A DNA stretch of 60,512 nucleotides from Clostridiaceae bacterium (GCA_012718915.1 JAAYBI010000086.1:1-60512); one strand, 5' to 3'; counted from the stretch's first letter, positions 27,284 through 37,471 are shown. Made by a program: numbers and translations. The notes: generated by a model from the sequence alone, not told the origin.

Positions 27284-28483
27284 TTATTTTAATCTTTCTG
27301 CGACTGCCTCAAGGAATTCTTGAGTGTTAACGACCTTTTTATCGGGATGATCCATAAGGCAATTCAAGTCTCCGGTGATGATTCCTGCTTCAATCGTATC
27401 AATTGAAGCTTGATCGATTCGATCCGCAAATGATTCAAGATCCGATAGCCCGTCTAATTGAGCTCTTTTACGAAGAGCACCGGACCACGCGAATAAGGTC
27501 GCCATTGGATTCGTTGAAGTCTTCTCGCCTTTGAGGTATTTATAATAATGCCGTGTTACTGTTCCGTGGGCCGCCTCATACTCATATTTGCCGTCCGGAG
27601 ATACGAGAACCGAAGTCATCATTGCCAGGCTTCCGCAAGCCGATGCGACCATGTCAGACATAACATCACCATCGTAGTTTTTGCAAGCCCAAAGGATTCC
27701 GCCTTCAGAACGCATAATCCTTGCAACGACATCATCAATAAGCGTATAGAAATACTCGATGCCTTTGTCTTCAAAAGCATCTTTGAACTCCTGATCAAAA
27801 ATATCTTGAAAAATGTCCTTGAATCGATGGTCATATACTTTAGAAATTGTGTCTTTTGTGGCAAACCAAAGATCTTGCTTGATATCCAAGGCATATCTGA
27901 AACAAGCTCTCGCAAAGTTTGAAATCGATTCATCGGTGTTGTGCATACCGAGTATGATTCCTGCACCATCAAAATCATGAATTTTCTGAATCTGGGTCTG
28001 ACCATTCGGGTAAGTAACGACCAACTCAGCCGTTGCTTTGCCGGTAATCTTCATCTCAGAATCGCGATAAACGTCACCATAAGCATGACGAGCAATAGTA
28101 ATTGGTTTTTTCCAAACCGAAACAAAGGGTGTTATCCCTTTGACCAAAATCGGAGTGCGAAATACCGTTCCGTCCAATATGGCACGAATGGTGCCGTTCG
28201 GACTCTTCCACATCTCCTTGAGACTGTATTCTTCGACACGCTGTGCGTTAGGTGTAATGGTCGCACATTTAACGGCTACGCCCAACTCTTGAGTTCGTAT
28301 CGCAGAGTCAATCGTTACTTTATCATTGGTCTCGTCACGGTGAACGAGCGATAAATCATAATACTCTGTCTTTAAATCGATAAATGGCGTAAGTACGATA
28401 TCCTTTATCTGTTGCCAGATAATACGGGTCATCTCGTCGCCGTCCATTTCTACTAAAGGGGTTGTCATTTTGATTTTTGCCAT
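27284..28483 (-). CDS. icd: NADP-dependent isocitrate dehydrogenase (eukaryotic-like type)
   Basis: Oxidative decarboxylation of isocitrate to 2-oxoglutarate. The 399-residue protein belongs to the homodimeric type II family shared with eukaryotes and some bacteria: [61 protein letters not shown] and [10 protein letters not shown]. It has its own consensus-like promoter and GGGAGG ribosome binding site. No citrate synthase or aconitase adjoins it, so it probably serves glutamate precursor supply. Confidence 0.94.
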   Translation of the reverse strand: MAKIKMTTPLVEMDGDEMTRIIWQQIKDIVLTPFIDLKTEYYDLSLVHRDETNDKVTIDSAIRTQELGVAVKCATITPNAQRVEEYSLKEMWKSPNGTIRAILDGTVFRTPILVKGITPFVSVWKKPITIARHAYGDVYRDSEMKITGKATAELVVTYPNGQTQIQKIHDFDGAGIILGMHNTDESISNFARACFRYALDIKQDLWFATKDTISKVYDHRFKDIFQDIFDQEFKDAFEDKGIEYFYTLIDDVVARIMRSEGGILWACKNYDGDVMSDMVASACGSLAMMTSVLVSPDGKYEYEAAHGTVTRHYYKYLKGEKTSTNPMATLFAWSGALRKRAQLDGLSDLESFADRIDQASIDTIEAGIITGDLNCLMDHPDKKVVNTQEFLEAVAERLK

Positions 28484-28512
28484 GTGAGATACCTCCCTCT
28501 ATAACCGTGATA

Positions 28513-28541
28513 ATACTACATGATTCGTGATTGAGCGTCAA
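28513..28541 (-). promoter_or_regulatory. promoter of icd
   Basis: Minus strand TTGACG (complement of 28536-28541), 17-bp spacer, TAGTAT (complement of 28513-28518), about 30 bp before the icd start. Confidence 0.6.
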
Positions 28542-28566
28542 TTATCATAGATCAAAAGGCACACAA

Positions 28567-29631
28567 TTATGAAAAGCTTGTTGCTTGCGAAACTGAAATA
28601 AGAAGCACCTCAAGTGCTGTTCGTTCATCGATTTGGCCTGTTTTAATCAGAAGATCGGTCTGAAAACATTGATCTAAAGCATCGACGAGCTGCTCACGGG
28701 AAAATCCTGACGCTTGTCGAGATAGATTTCTGGCAACAAACGGGAGCACTTTCAATTTCTGCACGATAGCATCGGAGTTCCTAATGTCTTTGGCGCATAT
28801 CAAATGTCGAAAATGTCTTGATAACATAAATCGAATTCTGGGTATCGGTTCTTTTAATGCAATCAGATAATCCAAAATCCGAAATGCATCCTCCACCTTG
28901 CGAAGCCCGATTGCATCAGTCATCTGGAAAACCGAACCTCGTATATCCGGTGCACAGAGCTTTTCGACAATCCTAGTGTCGACCATATTGGTGTTACTTC
29001 CGTGACAGTAGAGAGTGATCTTTTCGATGTCGTTCTGCAATGCCCGCATATCACTGTCGTTTCGAGATATTAAGCTGTTAATCGCATCTATAGTAATTGA
29101 AATCTCATCTCTATTTAGAAGCCCGGCAATCCATCGACATAACATGTCATCCTGCTGCTTAATGACCTCAACAACAGCTCCGAAATCAAGAAACAGCTGA
29201 AGCAGAGCTTTCTTGCGCTTATCTATCTTTTCCTCTAGAAAGACCAGGCAAACCGAGTCCGGCAGACCCTTAAGCCACGACTCCAGTTTTGCCGTGTCAT
29301 CTTTTGAAAATTCAGAAGCAAATAGACCCAGGTTACGAACTACCACCATCCTCTTTTTTGATAAGAATGGCGGTGTAAATGCTTGTGTACGAATATCTTC
29401 GGATAGGCCCGAAGACTTCTTTACCTCAAAGGAATAAAAATCGACTGATTCGCTGCCCGGCGCGATGAGATTTTTTCGCAATGCAGCAATTATCTTGTCA
29501 GTAAGATACGCCTCATCGCCATATATCAAATACAGATTCCGGAAAATTCCGGCTTTGATTTCAGCCGACACGCCCGAAAAATCAATAACTCCCTTTGCCT
29601 TATCGTCTTTGTTGTATTTGTTTGTTGCCAA
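28567..29631 (-). CDS. holA: DNA polymerase III delta subunit
   Basis: Clamp-loader delta subunit, 354 residues. The N-terminal YLIYGDEAYLTDKII matches the HolA opening (LYGEExYL), followed by the weak AAA+-like and C-terminal collar domains. The start is a TTG eight bases after GGAG at the comEC stop. It follows comEC, the common Firmicute pair; rpsT, which often comes next, is not here. Confidence 0.9.
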   Translation of the reverse strand: MATNKYNKDDKAKGVIDFSGVSAEIKAGIFRNLYLIYGDEAYLTDKIIAALRKNLIAPGSESVDFYSFEVKKSSGLSEDIRTQAFTPPFLSKKRMVVVRNLGLFASEFSKDDTAKLESWLKGLPDSVCLVFLEEKIDKRKKALLQLFLDFGAVVEVIKQQDDMLCRWIAGLLNRDEISITIDAINSLISRNDSDMRALQNDIEKITLYCHGSNTNMVDTRIVEKLCAPDIRGSVFQMTDAIGLRKVEDAFRILDYLIALKEPIPRIRFMLSRHFRHLICAKDIRNSDAIVQKLKVLPFVARNLSRQASGFSREQLVDALDQCFQTDLLIKTGQIDERTALEVLLISVSQATSFS

Positions 29632-29636
29632 TTAAT

Positions 29637-32207
29637 TCACTCCAACATCGTCTCAATTTTATAGTAATTATTATATACATAAACGATCACAGCGCCATCA
29701 AAATCTGTCCGAAATATTTCTGAACCTGCATTTTTCAATCGATTTATCGCATCTTCAGAAGGGTGTCCAAAATAGTTTTTCCCCACACTGATTACTGCAT
29801 TTTTCGGATTAATCATTTCCAGAAATTCATCGGATGTCGATAATTTACTTCCATGATGTCCAACCTTCAGCAAATCTATCTCTCCGATTCTTTCAAACAG
29901 CTGTGAATACTGATGTATAATTCTCTGTTCCGTCGCAAATCCCGAATCCCCCATGAGTAATGCCGTAAAATCAAGAGCCTGCAATAAAATGACGAGTGAG
30001 TCCTCGTTGCCGCCGTTCTCAACAGGAATTATCGGAGAAAGAATCTGTATTTTCACGGCATCGGATATTCGAACCTCGCTATAAGCTTTAACTTCGAATA
30101 AATCAATTGCCTTCATCGGTTGAATATCTTGAAGAATGTTATCTTCAGAACTCTCGAAATATGGGGTTCCGACATACTGAATGCGATCTTGACTCGCCGC
30201 CTCTAACAGTCCGACAAAGTGGTCTCTGTGAAGATGAGTCAACAATGTCAAGTCCGGTCTGTAGATGCCAAAATAGTCCAATATCGGAAGTAATGCATAC
30301 TCACCATTCTTTTCGTCGCCCCCGTCGATCACAATGCATCTTGTCTTTGTTATCAAAATTATGCAGTCCCCTTGACCGACGTCAGCAACAATGAGCGTTG
30401 CAATCGGTTGTTGATATTGTGTTGATAAAAACATAAACAACCCCAGAAAAATTGACAATATGACGCCAACAACAATTATTCGCAGTGCCCTTCTTCTCTT
30501 GCAATAAAATATTGCCGATATTAGTATTGCTCCAAAAATGCAAAACACAGATATGTCCCGTAATGCTGTCGCAGAATAATATGCTTTTTGACCGATTGAG
30601 GATAGAAAGGTTAGAATGTCAGACAAAAAATACAAAGGAAGCAATATAGTTTTTGCCAATATCAGATCGGTAGCAATCACATTAATTATCATTGCCAGAA
30701 CGGTTAACGGAAACGCAAGAAAGCAAATCGCCTGAGCCGGCATAGCTGCGACCAAAGAGATAAATACTAATATCGTCGATTGCCTGCCGGGCATCTGAAT
30801 CAGAGTCGGAAACATTCCGATTTGAGCCGCACAAAATGTTGCAAGCAAGGATGAACAGCATTGATGAACTCCGATTTTTATAAGACAATCTTCAATCTTT
30901 TTCGAAAAAATAATGATTCCGAATGTCGCCGAAAATGATAATGTGAATCCTTGATTCCCGATATAATATGGACAAATATATAGCAATATCAGTGACGAAA
31001 AACACAGGTTATTTATGGGCGAATTTTTTCGATTAGTTGCTGAATTAAGAATCGACAGAAGATTCATAAGTACGGCTCTTGACACCGAAGGAGTGTATCC
31101 GGTGAGAAAACCCAAGAATATCAACGCTACTATGCCAATGGCTTTCTTACTGTTTCGATCAATTCCGGTCATCGATATCAACGAAATAACCGGTGCAATA
31201 ATCATCGAAATATGGAGTCCGGATACTGCAACTAAATGTGACAGATTACTCATACGCATCGCAGATTTGACATCAGAATTCATGCCTTCCTTGATACCAA
31301 ACATCACTGCGCTAAGAAAACCGGCTTTGTCTTGCCCTATAACCTCTCCCCAGAATAATACGATGTCATCACGAATTTTTTCGGAAATCCCAAAAGCGCT
31401 ATTGATAATTCTTTGCACTACTGAAGGATTTGAAATGATGATTAGATTGTTTTTTGTGAAAACGGAGTAGAAAATGCCACGACTGCGATAATACTTCGCT
31501 AAATCGAAGCCTCCGGGGTTCCGAAGGCCGGGGAACGCATTTATATCCCCCAAAAACTCAATGCCTTGTCCGCATAGTAATTCGGTGTCAGGTTTCGTAT
31601 ACAGAAGTACTTTGACGCCATCATTTATTCTAATAATATATGAGCAATATTGATCCGTCTCTTTTTCTTCAGAAATGACCAAACCGCGAAGCTCATGCGT
31701 TGAGTTTTCCGTCGAAAGTTTATCAAATCCCTCCGCTTTAATAATATCCGAACGGATCCCTTGATACGTCAACATGAAAGACATCATATGTAACACAGCT
31801 AAAAACAAAACATTCATCGGAAAATGTTTATATCCGGGTTTTCTTACCAAACCAATGAATTGCAAGGATATCAACCGGATACCGCTTCCATATAATGCCC
31901 GGAAGAGTCCGAACGCATAACGACAAACCAAGAATGTCATAAACAAATAGATCAAAAAAGGATGAACTGAAGAAAATGCAGCAAAGTATCCGAAAACAAT
32001 TGACACGGTTAGTGTCGCGAAGGGCATTCGGAATATGACTTGGTATGAACACTCAATTCTCGCTATGAAAACTAAGCGATGATGGCGCAACGCTGCTATT
32101 AAAGATGAGAGAAATATACGAGTATCATTCGTCCGATACACATCCGGATTCCTTTTTCCATAAGTGTAACGAAAAGAAGATTCCGTCTGAAAGGATAGTT
32201 TCGACAA
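29637..32207 (-). CDS. comEC: ComEC/Rec2 DNA-uptake channel protein
   Basis: An 856-residue membrane protein for transport of single-stranded DNA during transformation. In order: N-terminal helices and DUF4131 region with an OB-like segment (LRGLVISEEK), the ComEC/Rec2 competence domain (NLSHLVAVSGLHISMI near residue 325), more helices, then a C-terminal metallo-beta-lactamase domain with LTHLHRDHFVG near residue 660 and KVGHHGSKLSTS. The frame is uninterrupted. The TTG start has AGGA five bases upstream; no other competence gene is present here. Confidence 0.92.
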   Translation of the reverse strand: MSKLSFQTESSFRYTYGKRNPDVYRTNDTRIFLSSLIAALRHHRLVFIARIECSYQVIFRMPFATLTVSIVFGYFAAFSSVHPFLIYLFMTFLVCRYAFGLFRALYGSGIRLISLQFIGLVRKPGYKHFPMNVLFLAVLHMMSFMLTYQGIRSDIIKAEGFDKLSTENSTHELRGLVISEEKETDQYCSYIIRINDGVKVLLYTKPDTELLCGQGIEFLGDINAFPGLRNPGGFDLAKYYRSRGIFYSVFTKNNLIIISNPSVVQRIINSAFGISEKIRDDIVLFWGEVIGQDKAGFLSAVMFGIKEGMNSDVKSAMRMSNLSHLVAVSGLHISMIIAPVISLISMTGIDRNSKKAIGIVALIFLGFLTGYTPSVSRAVLMNLLSILNSATNRKNSPINNLCFSSLILLYICPYYIGNQGFTLSFSATFGIIIFSKKIEDCLIKIGVHQCCSSLLATFCAAQIGMFPTLIQMPGRQSTILVFISLVAAMPAQAICFLAFPLTVLAMIINVIATDLILAKTILLPLYFLSDILTFLSSIGQKAYYSATALRDISVFCIFGAILISAIFYCKRRRALRIIVVGVILSIFLGLFMFLSTQYQQPIATLIVADVGQGDCIILITKTRCIVIDGGDEKNGEYALLPILDYFGIYRPDLTLLTHLHRDHFVGLLEAASQDRIQYVGTPYFESSEDNILQDIQPMKAIDLFEVKAYSEVRISDAVKIQILSPIIPVENGGNEDSLVILLQALDFTALLMGDSGFATEQRIIHQYSQLFERIGEIDLLKVGHHGSKLSTSDEFLEMINPKNAVISVGKNYFGHPSEDAINRLKNAGSEIFRTDFDGAVIVYVYNNYYKIETMLE

Positions 32208-32242
32208 TATGTCCTACAATTGACGAATGGCATCCCACTGGT

Positions 32243-32839
32243 TTACGAAGGGAAAAGATACTCGGATATTGCTTGTCTTAAATCCTCTAATCCTTCTTTT
32301 TTTTCGGCAGAGATCGCAAAACAATGGGCGGTATCCTTGATATCCATCTCATCGCGAATCTCTAGAATCCTCTTGCGACGCTGCTCCTTGGATAATTTGT
32401 CAGCCTTGGTAAATATTGTGAAATATGGTAATCGATGATCATTCATATACTGAATCATCTGCACATCTTCTTTAGAAGGACGATGGCGAATGTCAATCAA
32501 GTGCAAAACCAAATGAATCGGTCGACCGGATGCAAAATATTGCTCTACAAGAGAAGAATACGTTTTTTGAATTTCTTTTGGCGCTTTGGCATATCCGTAG
32601 CCCGGGAGATCTGTGAAATAGAATTTATTGTCGACATCAAAATAGATAACCAGCCGAGTTTTTCCCGGCGCGCTACTGACACGGGCTAATTTTTTGTTAT
32701 CGGCAAGCGCATTAACCAAAGAAGATTTACCGACATTTGATTTGCCGGAAAGGACAACTTCAGGTCGATCAGACGGCGGACATGAGGAAACATCAGCAGC
32801 GACGCCCCAAAATGAAATATTTCGGAATTGAACGTTCAT
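32243..32839 (-). CDS. ysxC: YsxC/EngB (YihA) ribosome biogenesis GTPase
   Basis: A small Ras-like GTPase of about 198 residues needed for late 50S assembly. P-loop GKSNVGKSSLVN, G2 region SSAPGKTRLVIYF, G3 DLPGYGYAKAP, and G4 FTKADKL are intact. The second of two adjacent ATGs is favoured by AGGTG spacing. It starts the long minus-strand block, divergent from the PRPP synthetase genes. Confidence 0.95.
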   Translation of the reverse strand: MNVQFRNISFWGVAADVSSCPPSDRPEVVLSGKSNVGKSSLVNALADNKKLARVSSAPGKTRLVIYFDVDNKFYFTDLPGYGYAKAPKEIQKTYSSLVEQYFASGRPIHLVLHLIDIRHRPSKEDVQMIQYMNDHRLPYFTIFTKADKLSKEQRRKRILEIRDEMDIKDTAHCFAISAEKKEGLEDLRQAISEYLFPS

Positions 32840-33151
32840 CATTCACCTACTCATATTATATTGCTTTTAAGACTATCATGAATTAATCCATATATAAACA
32901 TTGATATTTTCCCTTCACAATAATATTGAGAAATGAATCGTTTTACTCTATACTTGGAAATCGTGTGAGATAGCATGAAAATTACCATTCTACGGTCACT
33001 TTATCGAATGCAACGTCCAATTCAATATTATTTTCGTGCATTATTGTGCATACACAAAAGAGAAAAATAGCGATATACTAATTACTGTATGCGCGAACGA
33101 GTTCTTATACATATATTTCATTCGTAATACGGCGGGATTTAGAGGAGTATG
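32840..33151. other. AT-rich divergent promoter region between ysxC and prs
   Basis: About 310 bp without a gene. On the plus strand TACACA (33051-33056) and TATACT (33074-33079) are 17 bp apart and could drive the PRPP synthetase genes. On the minus strand a TATAAT lies very close to the ysxC start. GTGCAT occurs twice near 33036-33051. I see no PurR box or riboswitch fold. Confidence 0.45.
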
Positions 33152-34375
33152 ATGACAGCGTCACCAAATAACCAAGAGATTGTCGCCCCTTCTTCAGACT
33201 ATCAGGGATACCTATTGGAACCTTTTGGTCCAATCGGCATTATTGCACACACTGCGAACGAGTCGTTTGTTCGTCAGGTCAATGATATACTTTACGAAAA
33301 ACGCCTGAAACGCAAAAACGAACGGATTAATCCTTATGTTGACAGCGCCGGTTATCTTCGCAAAGATTACCAGATTCAGACCAACATTGTTCGATTCACT
33401 ACAGGCGAAGGTAAAGTCACTCTCAACCAGACTGTAAGAGGCCATGATCTTTTCATTATTTCAGATGTGCTTTCTCATCAAGCAACCTTCCCGATATTTT
33501 CAGAGGAACATAACACCAGTCCGGACGATCATTTCCGCGACCTACTCAGAATTATCATGGCATCCAGCGGCAAGGCCCGAAGAATTAATGTTATTATGCC
33601 GTTTCTTTACGAAGGGCGACAAGACAATCGCCAGTCAAGAGAATCTTTAGATTGCGCGGCCATGCTTCAACAATTATATAACTTAGGTGTTGCAAACCTT
33701 ATTATTTTCGACCCACACGACCCTCGTATCGTTAATGCCGTGCCCTTAATGGGCATCGAAATGCCGAAATCAGCATTTAAAGCGATCAGCACCCTGATTG
33801 CAGTCAATCCGAGTCTTAAGATAGACCGCGACTCAATGATGGTCGTGAGTCCGGACGAATCCGGAATCTCCAGAGCTATTTTCTATTCTTCTCTGATGGG
33901 AGCGCCTCTTGGTATTTTTTACCGCCACAGAGACTATTCTGTACGAGTTGAAGGCGAACACCCGATAAAAGAACTCCGTTTTCTTGGCGAGCCGATTGAA
34001 GGCCGAGATGTTCTGATCATTGATGACATGATTAATTCAGGCAAGACGATGATTAACACGGCAACTGTGATGCACGAAAATGGCGCGAAAAACATTTACT
34101 GTATTGCCCCTTTCGGACTTTTTACAGATGGTATCGACGCCATGCAAGACGCCGTCGATAAGGGAATCATTAAGCAAGTGCTTTGCACAAATCTCATCTA
34201 TCGAAAACCTGAACTTCTGAACGCGCCATGGTATGTTGACGTTAATATGACGCCTTTTGTCGCCAGACTTATCGATGCTATTAATGTCGACGAGTCTTTG
34301 GGCGCACTAATTAACCCGAGCTGCAAAATTTCGGATCTCTTGAACCAAATTCGCATCGGAGAGCTTTTTGAATAA
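33152..34375 (+). CDS. prs: ribose-phosphate pyrophosphokinase paralogue 1 (divergent)
   Basis: PRPP synthetase family, about 407 residues, longer than the usual 315 owing to an extended N-terminal half typical of a clostridial branch. It keeps the ATP-site stretch FLYEGRQDNRQSRESLD, the His in DPHDPR, and a PRPP loop VLIIDDMINSGKT. The flexible catalytic loop, normally KRR, reads RHR (FYRHRDYS), so the lysine used in catalysis is replaced. It may be a low-activity or regulatory paralogue. The second ATG is preferred from GAGGAG spacing. The next gene is its paralogue. Confidence 0.85.
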   Translation: MTASPNNQEIVAPSSDYQGYLLEPFGPIGIIAHTANESFVRQVNDILYEKRLKRKNERINPYVDSAGYLRKDYQIQTNIVRFTTGEGKVTLNQTVRGHDLFIISDVLSHQATFPIFSEEHNTSPDDHFRDLLRIIMASSGKARRINVIMPFLYEGRQDNRQSRESLDCAAMLQQLYNLGVANLIIFDPHDPRIVNAVPLMGIEMPKSAFKAISTLIAVNPSLKIDRDSMMVVSPDESGISRAIFYSSLMGAPLGIFYRHRDYSVRVEGEHPIKELRFLGEPIEGRDVLIIDDMINSGKTMINTATVMHENGAKNIYCIAPFGLFTDGIDAMQDAVDKGIIKQVLCTNLIYRKPELLNAPWYVDVNMTPFVARLIDAINVDESLGALINPSCKISDLLNQIRIGELFE

Positions 34376-34404
34376 AAACGGATCACTTTGAGGGGGACTA
34401 CAGC

Positions 34405-35616
34405 ATGAATTCGACATCATACACTGCAGACGAAAAAGCATATTCAAGATATAACCAGTACGGTGATAATCCGATGGCACCGGTAGGACCGATTGGCATC
34501 ATTCCGCTAAAAGGAAGCGTCGAATTTTCTGAAAGCGTGAATTATTTTTTGAACAAACGACGCTCCGAATATCAAGAGCACCAACTCATCAGTAAGTATC
34601 CCGGTTTTTTCCGTTCTGATTATCGTATTGAAGTGAACAACACACGTTTCTCATCCGGCGAAGGCAAGGCAGTCATCACCAACTCCGTTCGCGGTCACGA
34701 CCTATTCCTCATCAGTGATGTCATGAATTTTTCATGTAAGTATAAGATGTTCGGCAAGGAAAACAATATGAGTCCGGACGATCACTACCAAGACTTAAAG
34801 CGAGTGATTCTGGCTTGCTCAGGAAAAGCTCGTCGAATCAATGTCATCATGCCCTTCTTATATGAGAGCAGACAGCACAAGCGCAACGCCAGAGAATCTC
34901 TGGATTGCGCATTTGCACTTGAAGAAATATACAATCTTGGTGTTGAGAATATTATAACGTTTGACGCTCATGACGAGCGGGTTGCTAATGCCATTCCGAC
35001 TTCCGGGTTCGAAAGTCTTTCGGCTTCGTACCAGATTATTAAGGAAATGTTCCGAGCCATCCCGGACTTGGATCTTTCCGGTGATAAATTCATGATTGTA
35101 AGCCCGGACGAAGGCGGCATCACTCGCGCTATGTACATGGCCTCGGTTCTCGGTGTTCCTCTCGGTACTTTTTACAAGCGTCGCGATTACACCCAGGTCG
35201 TTAACGGTCGCAACCCGATTATCGCTCACGAATTCCTCGGCGATTCTGTTGAGGGTATGGATATTCTGATTGTTGATGATATGATATCTTCCGGAGACTC
35301 TATTCTTGATATCGCTTCTGAGATGAAAAATCGTGGTGCAAGGAATATTTACTGTGCCGTAACGTTCGGATTATTTACTGAGGGCGTAGAGCACTTCCAA
35401 GATGCTTATGAAAGGGGTATAATCAATAAGGTTTTCGCTACGAACCTGATATACCGACGTCCGGAACTCGTCAATGCTCCCTGGTTCTATGACGTCAATC
35501 TTACTAAGTTCGTTGCTCTACTGATCGATGCGATCAATCACGACGCATCACTATCCAATCTCATCAACCCGACCGAAAAAATACAGAAACTATTAAACAC
35601 ACGAAAAAACCAATAA
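34405..35616 (+). CDS. prs: ribose-phosphate pyrophosphokinase paralogue 2
   Basis: PRPP synthetase family, 403 residues, collinear with the preceding gene over its whole length. It has the catalytic loop FYKRRDYT with the KRR intact, PRPP loop ILIVDDMISSGDS, and DAHDERVANAIP. Its ATP-site stretch reads SRQHKRNARESLD, where classical enzymes have RQD. As the loop lysine is present, this is the better candidate for the active PRPP synthetase. The start has GAGGGGG upstream; the gap to copy 1 is 29 bp, so the two are co-transcribed. Confidence 0.9.
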   Translation: MNSTSYTADEKAYSRYNQYGDNPMAPVGPIGIIPLKGSVEFSESVNYFLNKRRSEYQEHQLISKYPGFFRSDYRIEVNNTRFSSGEGKAVITNSVRGHDLFLISDVMNFSCKYKMFGKENNMSPDDHYQDLKRVILACSGKARRINVIMPFLYESRQHKRNARESLDCAFALEEIYNLGVENIITFDAHDERVANAIPTSGFESLSASYQIIKEMFRAIPDLDLSGDKFMIVSPDEGGITRAMYMASVLGVPLGTFYKRRDYTQVVNGRNPIIAHEFLGDSVEGMDILIVDDMISSGDSILDIASEMKNRGARNIYCAVTFGLFTEGVEHFQDAYERGIINKVFATNLIYRRPELVNAPWFYDVNLTKFVALLIDAINHDASLSNLINPTEKIQKLLNTRKNQ

Positions 35617-35641
35617 TTATCTTTTTGAGGAGGAGAACTCA

Positions 35642-36835
35642 ATGGAAATTCTTGCCGAGGTCTTTAAAGGTGTACTCTATTTTGGGCATGGTGACAACTG
35701 GAAAGCATTGATCATGTATCTGATCGGTGGTCTTCTGATTTTTTTGGCAGTAAAATTTGAGTACGAACCGGCCCTGCTTTTACCAATTGGTTTTGGCGCA
35801 ATTCTCGTCAATCTACCTTTTAATGTCGTCGGTCGAGTAACCAATCTCTTTGGTATAGAGACTGCCGAAGTCGGTTTTCTTGAAATTCTTCGCGAAGCCG
35901 GAATTTCGACCGAGTTATTTCCGATCCTGATATTCATTGCCATTGGTGCAATGATTGATTTTACTCCTCTTTTCAAAAATCCATTTATGATATTTTTCGG
36001 TGCTGCCGCGCAGTTTGGTATTTTCGCAACTTTTCTTTTATGCCTATGGCTTCTTCCGACGTTCTTCGGCATTCATGGAGACGAGGCCCTTAAGCTCTCA
36101 GCTGCAGTCGGTATCATTGGTGCTGCGGACGGACCTACGACAATTTATGTCGGCAACTACTTCAACCTGGTCAAATACATGGGACCGATCTCCGTCGCCG
36201 CCTATTCATACATGTCTTTGGTTCCGATTATTCAACCCCCAATCATTAAATTATTGACTTCCAAAAAGGAACGTAAAATTCGAATGGATTATTTTGAAGA
36301 AAAAGTTCCCAAAGTCGTAAAGATTCTTTTTCCTATCGTCGTTACCATAGTTGCTGGCGTTTTGGTTCCTATGAGCGCTCCTCTTGTCGGTTCTCTGATG
36401 TTCGGTAACTTAATTCGCGAATCGGGTGTCCTTGAGCGCTTGAGTCAATCTGCGCAAAACGAACTTGCCAATTTGGTCACCTTACTCCTCGGTATCACTA
36501 TTGGTTCGACCATGTTGGCTGATCGTTTTATTGATCCGATAACCGCCCTCATTATGGGCTTGGGATTACTTGCTTTCATTTTTGATACAGCAGGAGGCGT
36601 TCTCTTTGCAAAGTTCCTGAATTTATTCCTCAAGAAAAAAATTAACCCAATGATTGGAGCGGCCGGCATCTCTGCGTTCCCGATGTCTGCCCGTGTTGTG
36701 CAAAAGATTGCCAAAGAAGAAGACCCGACGAATTTCATCTTGATGCAGGCCATTAGTTCCAACGTATCCGGCCAGTTAGGTTCAATCATCGCCGGTGGTC
36801 TGGTCATAGCACTCGTCAGCATGTTTGTTAACTGA
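35642..36835 (+). CDS. oadB: sodium-translocating decarboxylase beta subunit
   Basis: A 397-residue membrane protein of the OadB/GcdB/MmdB family, which couples decarboxylation of a carboxybiotin to outward sodium pumping. About nine to eleven helices are visible. The family mark GAADGPTTIYVGNYF lies near residue 160, with its functional Asp, and GNLIRESGVLERLS with following NLVTLLLGITIG near residue 280. It has a strong GAGGAGG site, 25 bp after prs copy 2. The alpha (carboxyltransferase) and biotin subunits are not in the window, so the substrate acid cannot be named. Confidence 0.92.
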   Translation: MEILAEVFKGVLYFGHGDNWKALIMYLIGGLLIFLAVKFEYEPALLLPIGFGAILVNLPFNVVGRVTNLFGIETAEVGFLEILREAGISTELFPILIFIAIGAMIDFTPLFKNPFMIFFGAAAQFGIFATFLLCLWLLPTFFGIHGDEALKLSAAVGIIGAADGPTTIYVGNYFNLVKYMGPISVAAYSYMSLVPIIQPPIIKLLTSKKERKIRMDYFEEKVPKVVKILFPIVVTIVAGVLVPMSAPLVGSLMFGNLIRESGVLERLSQSAQNELANLVTLLLGITIGSTMLADRFIDPITALIMGLGLLAFIFDTAGGVLFAKFLNLFLKKKINPMIGAAGISAFPMSARVVQKIAKEEDPTNFILMQAISSNVSGQLGSIIAGGLVIALVSMFVN

Positions 36836-36853
36836 TAAGGAGGAATTCGGCAT

Positions 36854-37042
36854 ATGTTTACAACAATAAGTTACCTTTTATCTGAGTCACTACTCAATCA
36901 GGGTTTAATCGTTGTCGCTTTTGGTTTGGTAGGCGTTTTTCTGATATTGCTTCTCTTCTTTGTCCTCATAATCGTCATGCAAAAGGTTTCCGAGGCCATT
37001 GAAAATTGGATATCGAAGAAAGAGGCTCAAAAAGCAGAATAG
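36854..37042 (+). CDS. OadG-like decarboxylase gamma subunit
   Basis: A 62-residue protein with one transmembrane helix (about 18-44) and a charged C-terminal tail, matching the OadG gamma chain that stabilises alpha-beta contact. It follows the beta gene by 18 bp with AAGGAGG upstream. Family assignment rests on size, topology and neighbour. Confidence 0.75.
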   Translation: MFTTISYLLSESLLNQGLIVVAFGLVGVFLILLLFFVLIIVMQKVSEAIENWISKKEAQKAE

Positions 37043-37123
37043 TATTTCGGTTCGACATTGCTATGATAAGACCGTACTTATTCTGGTATACTGAAATATA
37101 TCATTTGAAAGGTGGTCTCCGCT

Positions 37124-37471
37124 TTGTCGAACCAATCCCGTTCTTCTTCTCGTAAAACTACAACGCGAAAGACTTCAACCCCAAAGAAATCTACGCGAAA
37201 TAATTCTTCAAAGCCCGGACAAACGTCTGTTGCAAATAACGGAAGCACTTTCGCTGAAATCTTATACATTGCCCGCAACACTCTCGCGGGCAAAATTCTT
37301 TTGACAGCAATTCTCCTGTCTATTCTTTTCGGTTTAAATTTATTGTTTTCAATGAATCGATTTGATCGGTTCTTTACCCTTCTCGGCGTTGAACTGGTCA
37401 TAGGAATCCTAATCTTTTGGGTGGTTTATTTATTCCGAGAGCATAAGAAAAATGATAACGAGGACAATTAA
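37124..37471 (+). CDS. small basic membrane protein of unknown function
   Basis: About 115 residues. The first ~45 are very rich in Ser, Thr, Lys and Arg (probably disordered and cytoplasmic), followed by two transmembrane helices (about 60-80 and 87-107) and a charged tail. The TTG start at 37124 has AAAGGTGG eight bases upstream; a GTG at 37112 is in frame but overlaps that site. Its stop overlaps the rqcH start (TAATG). I do not recognise a family. Confidence 0.6.
   Translation: MSNQSRSSSRKTTTRKTSTPKKSTRNNSSKPGQTSVANNGSTFAEILYIARNTLAGKILLTAILLSILFGLNLLFSMNRFDRFFTLLGVELVIGILIFWVVYLFREHKKNDNEDN

Noticed and set aside
33152-34375. PRPP synthetase copy 1 as a pseudogene
   Set aside because: The frame is full length, has a good ribosome binding site and keeps most active-site residues, so divergence of function is more likely than decay.
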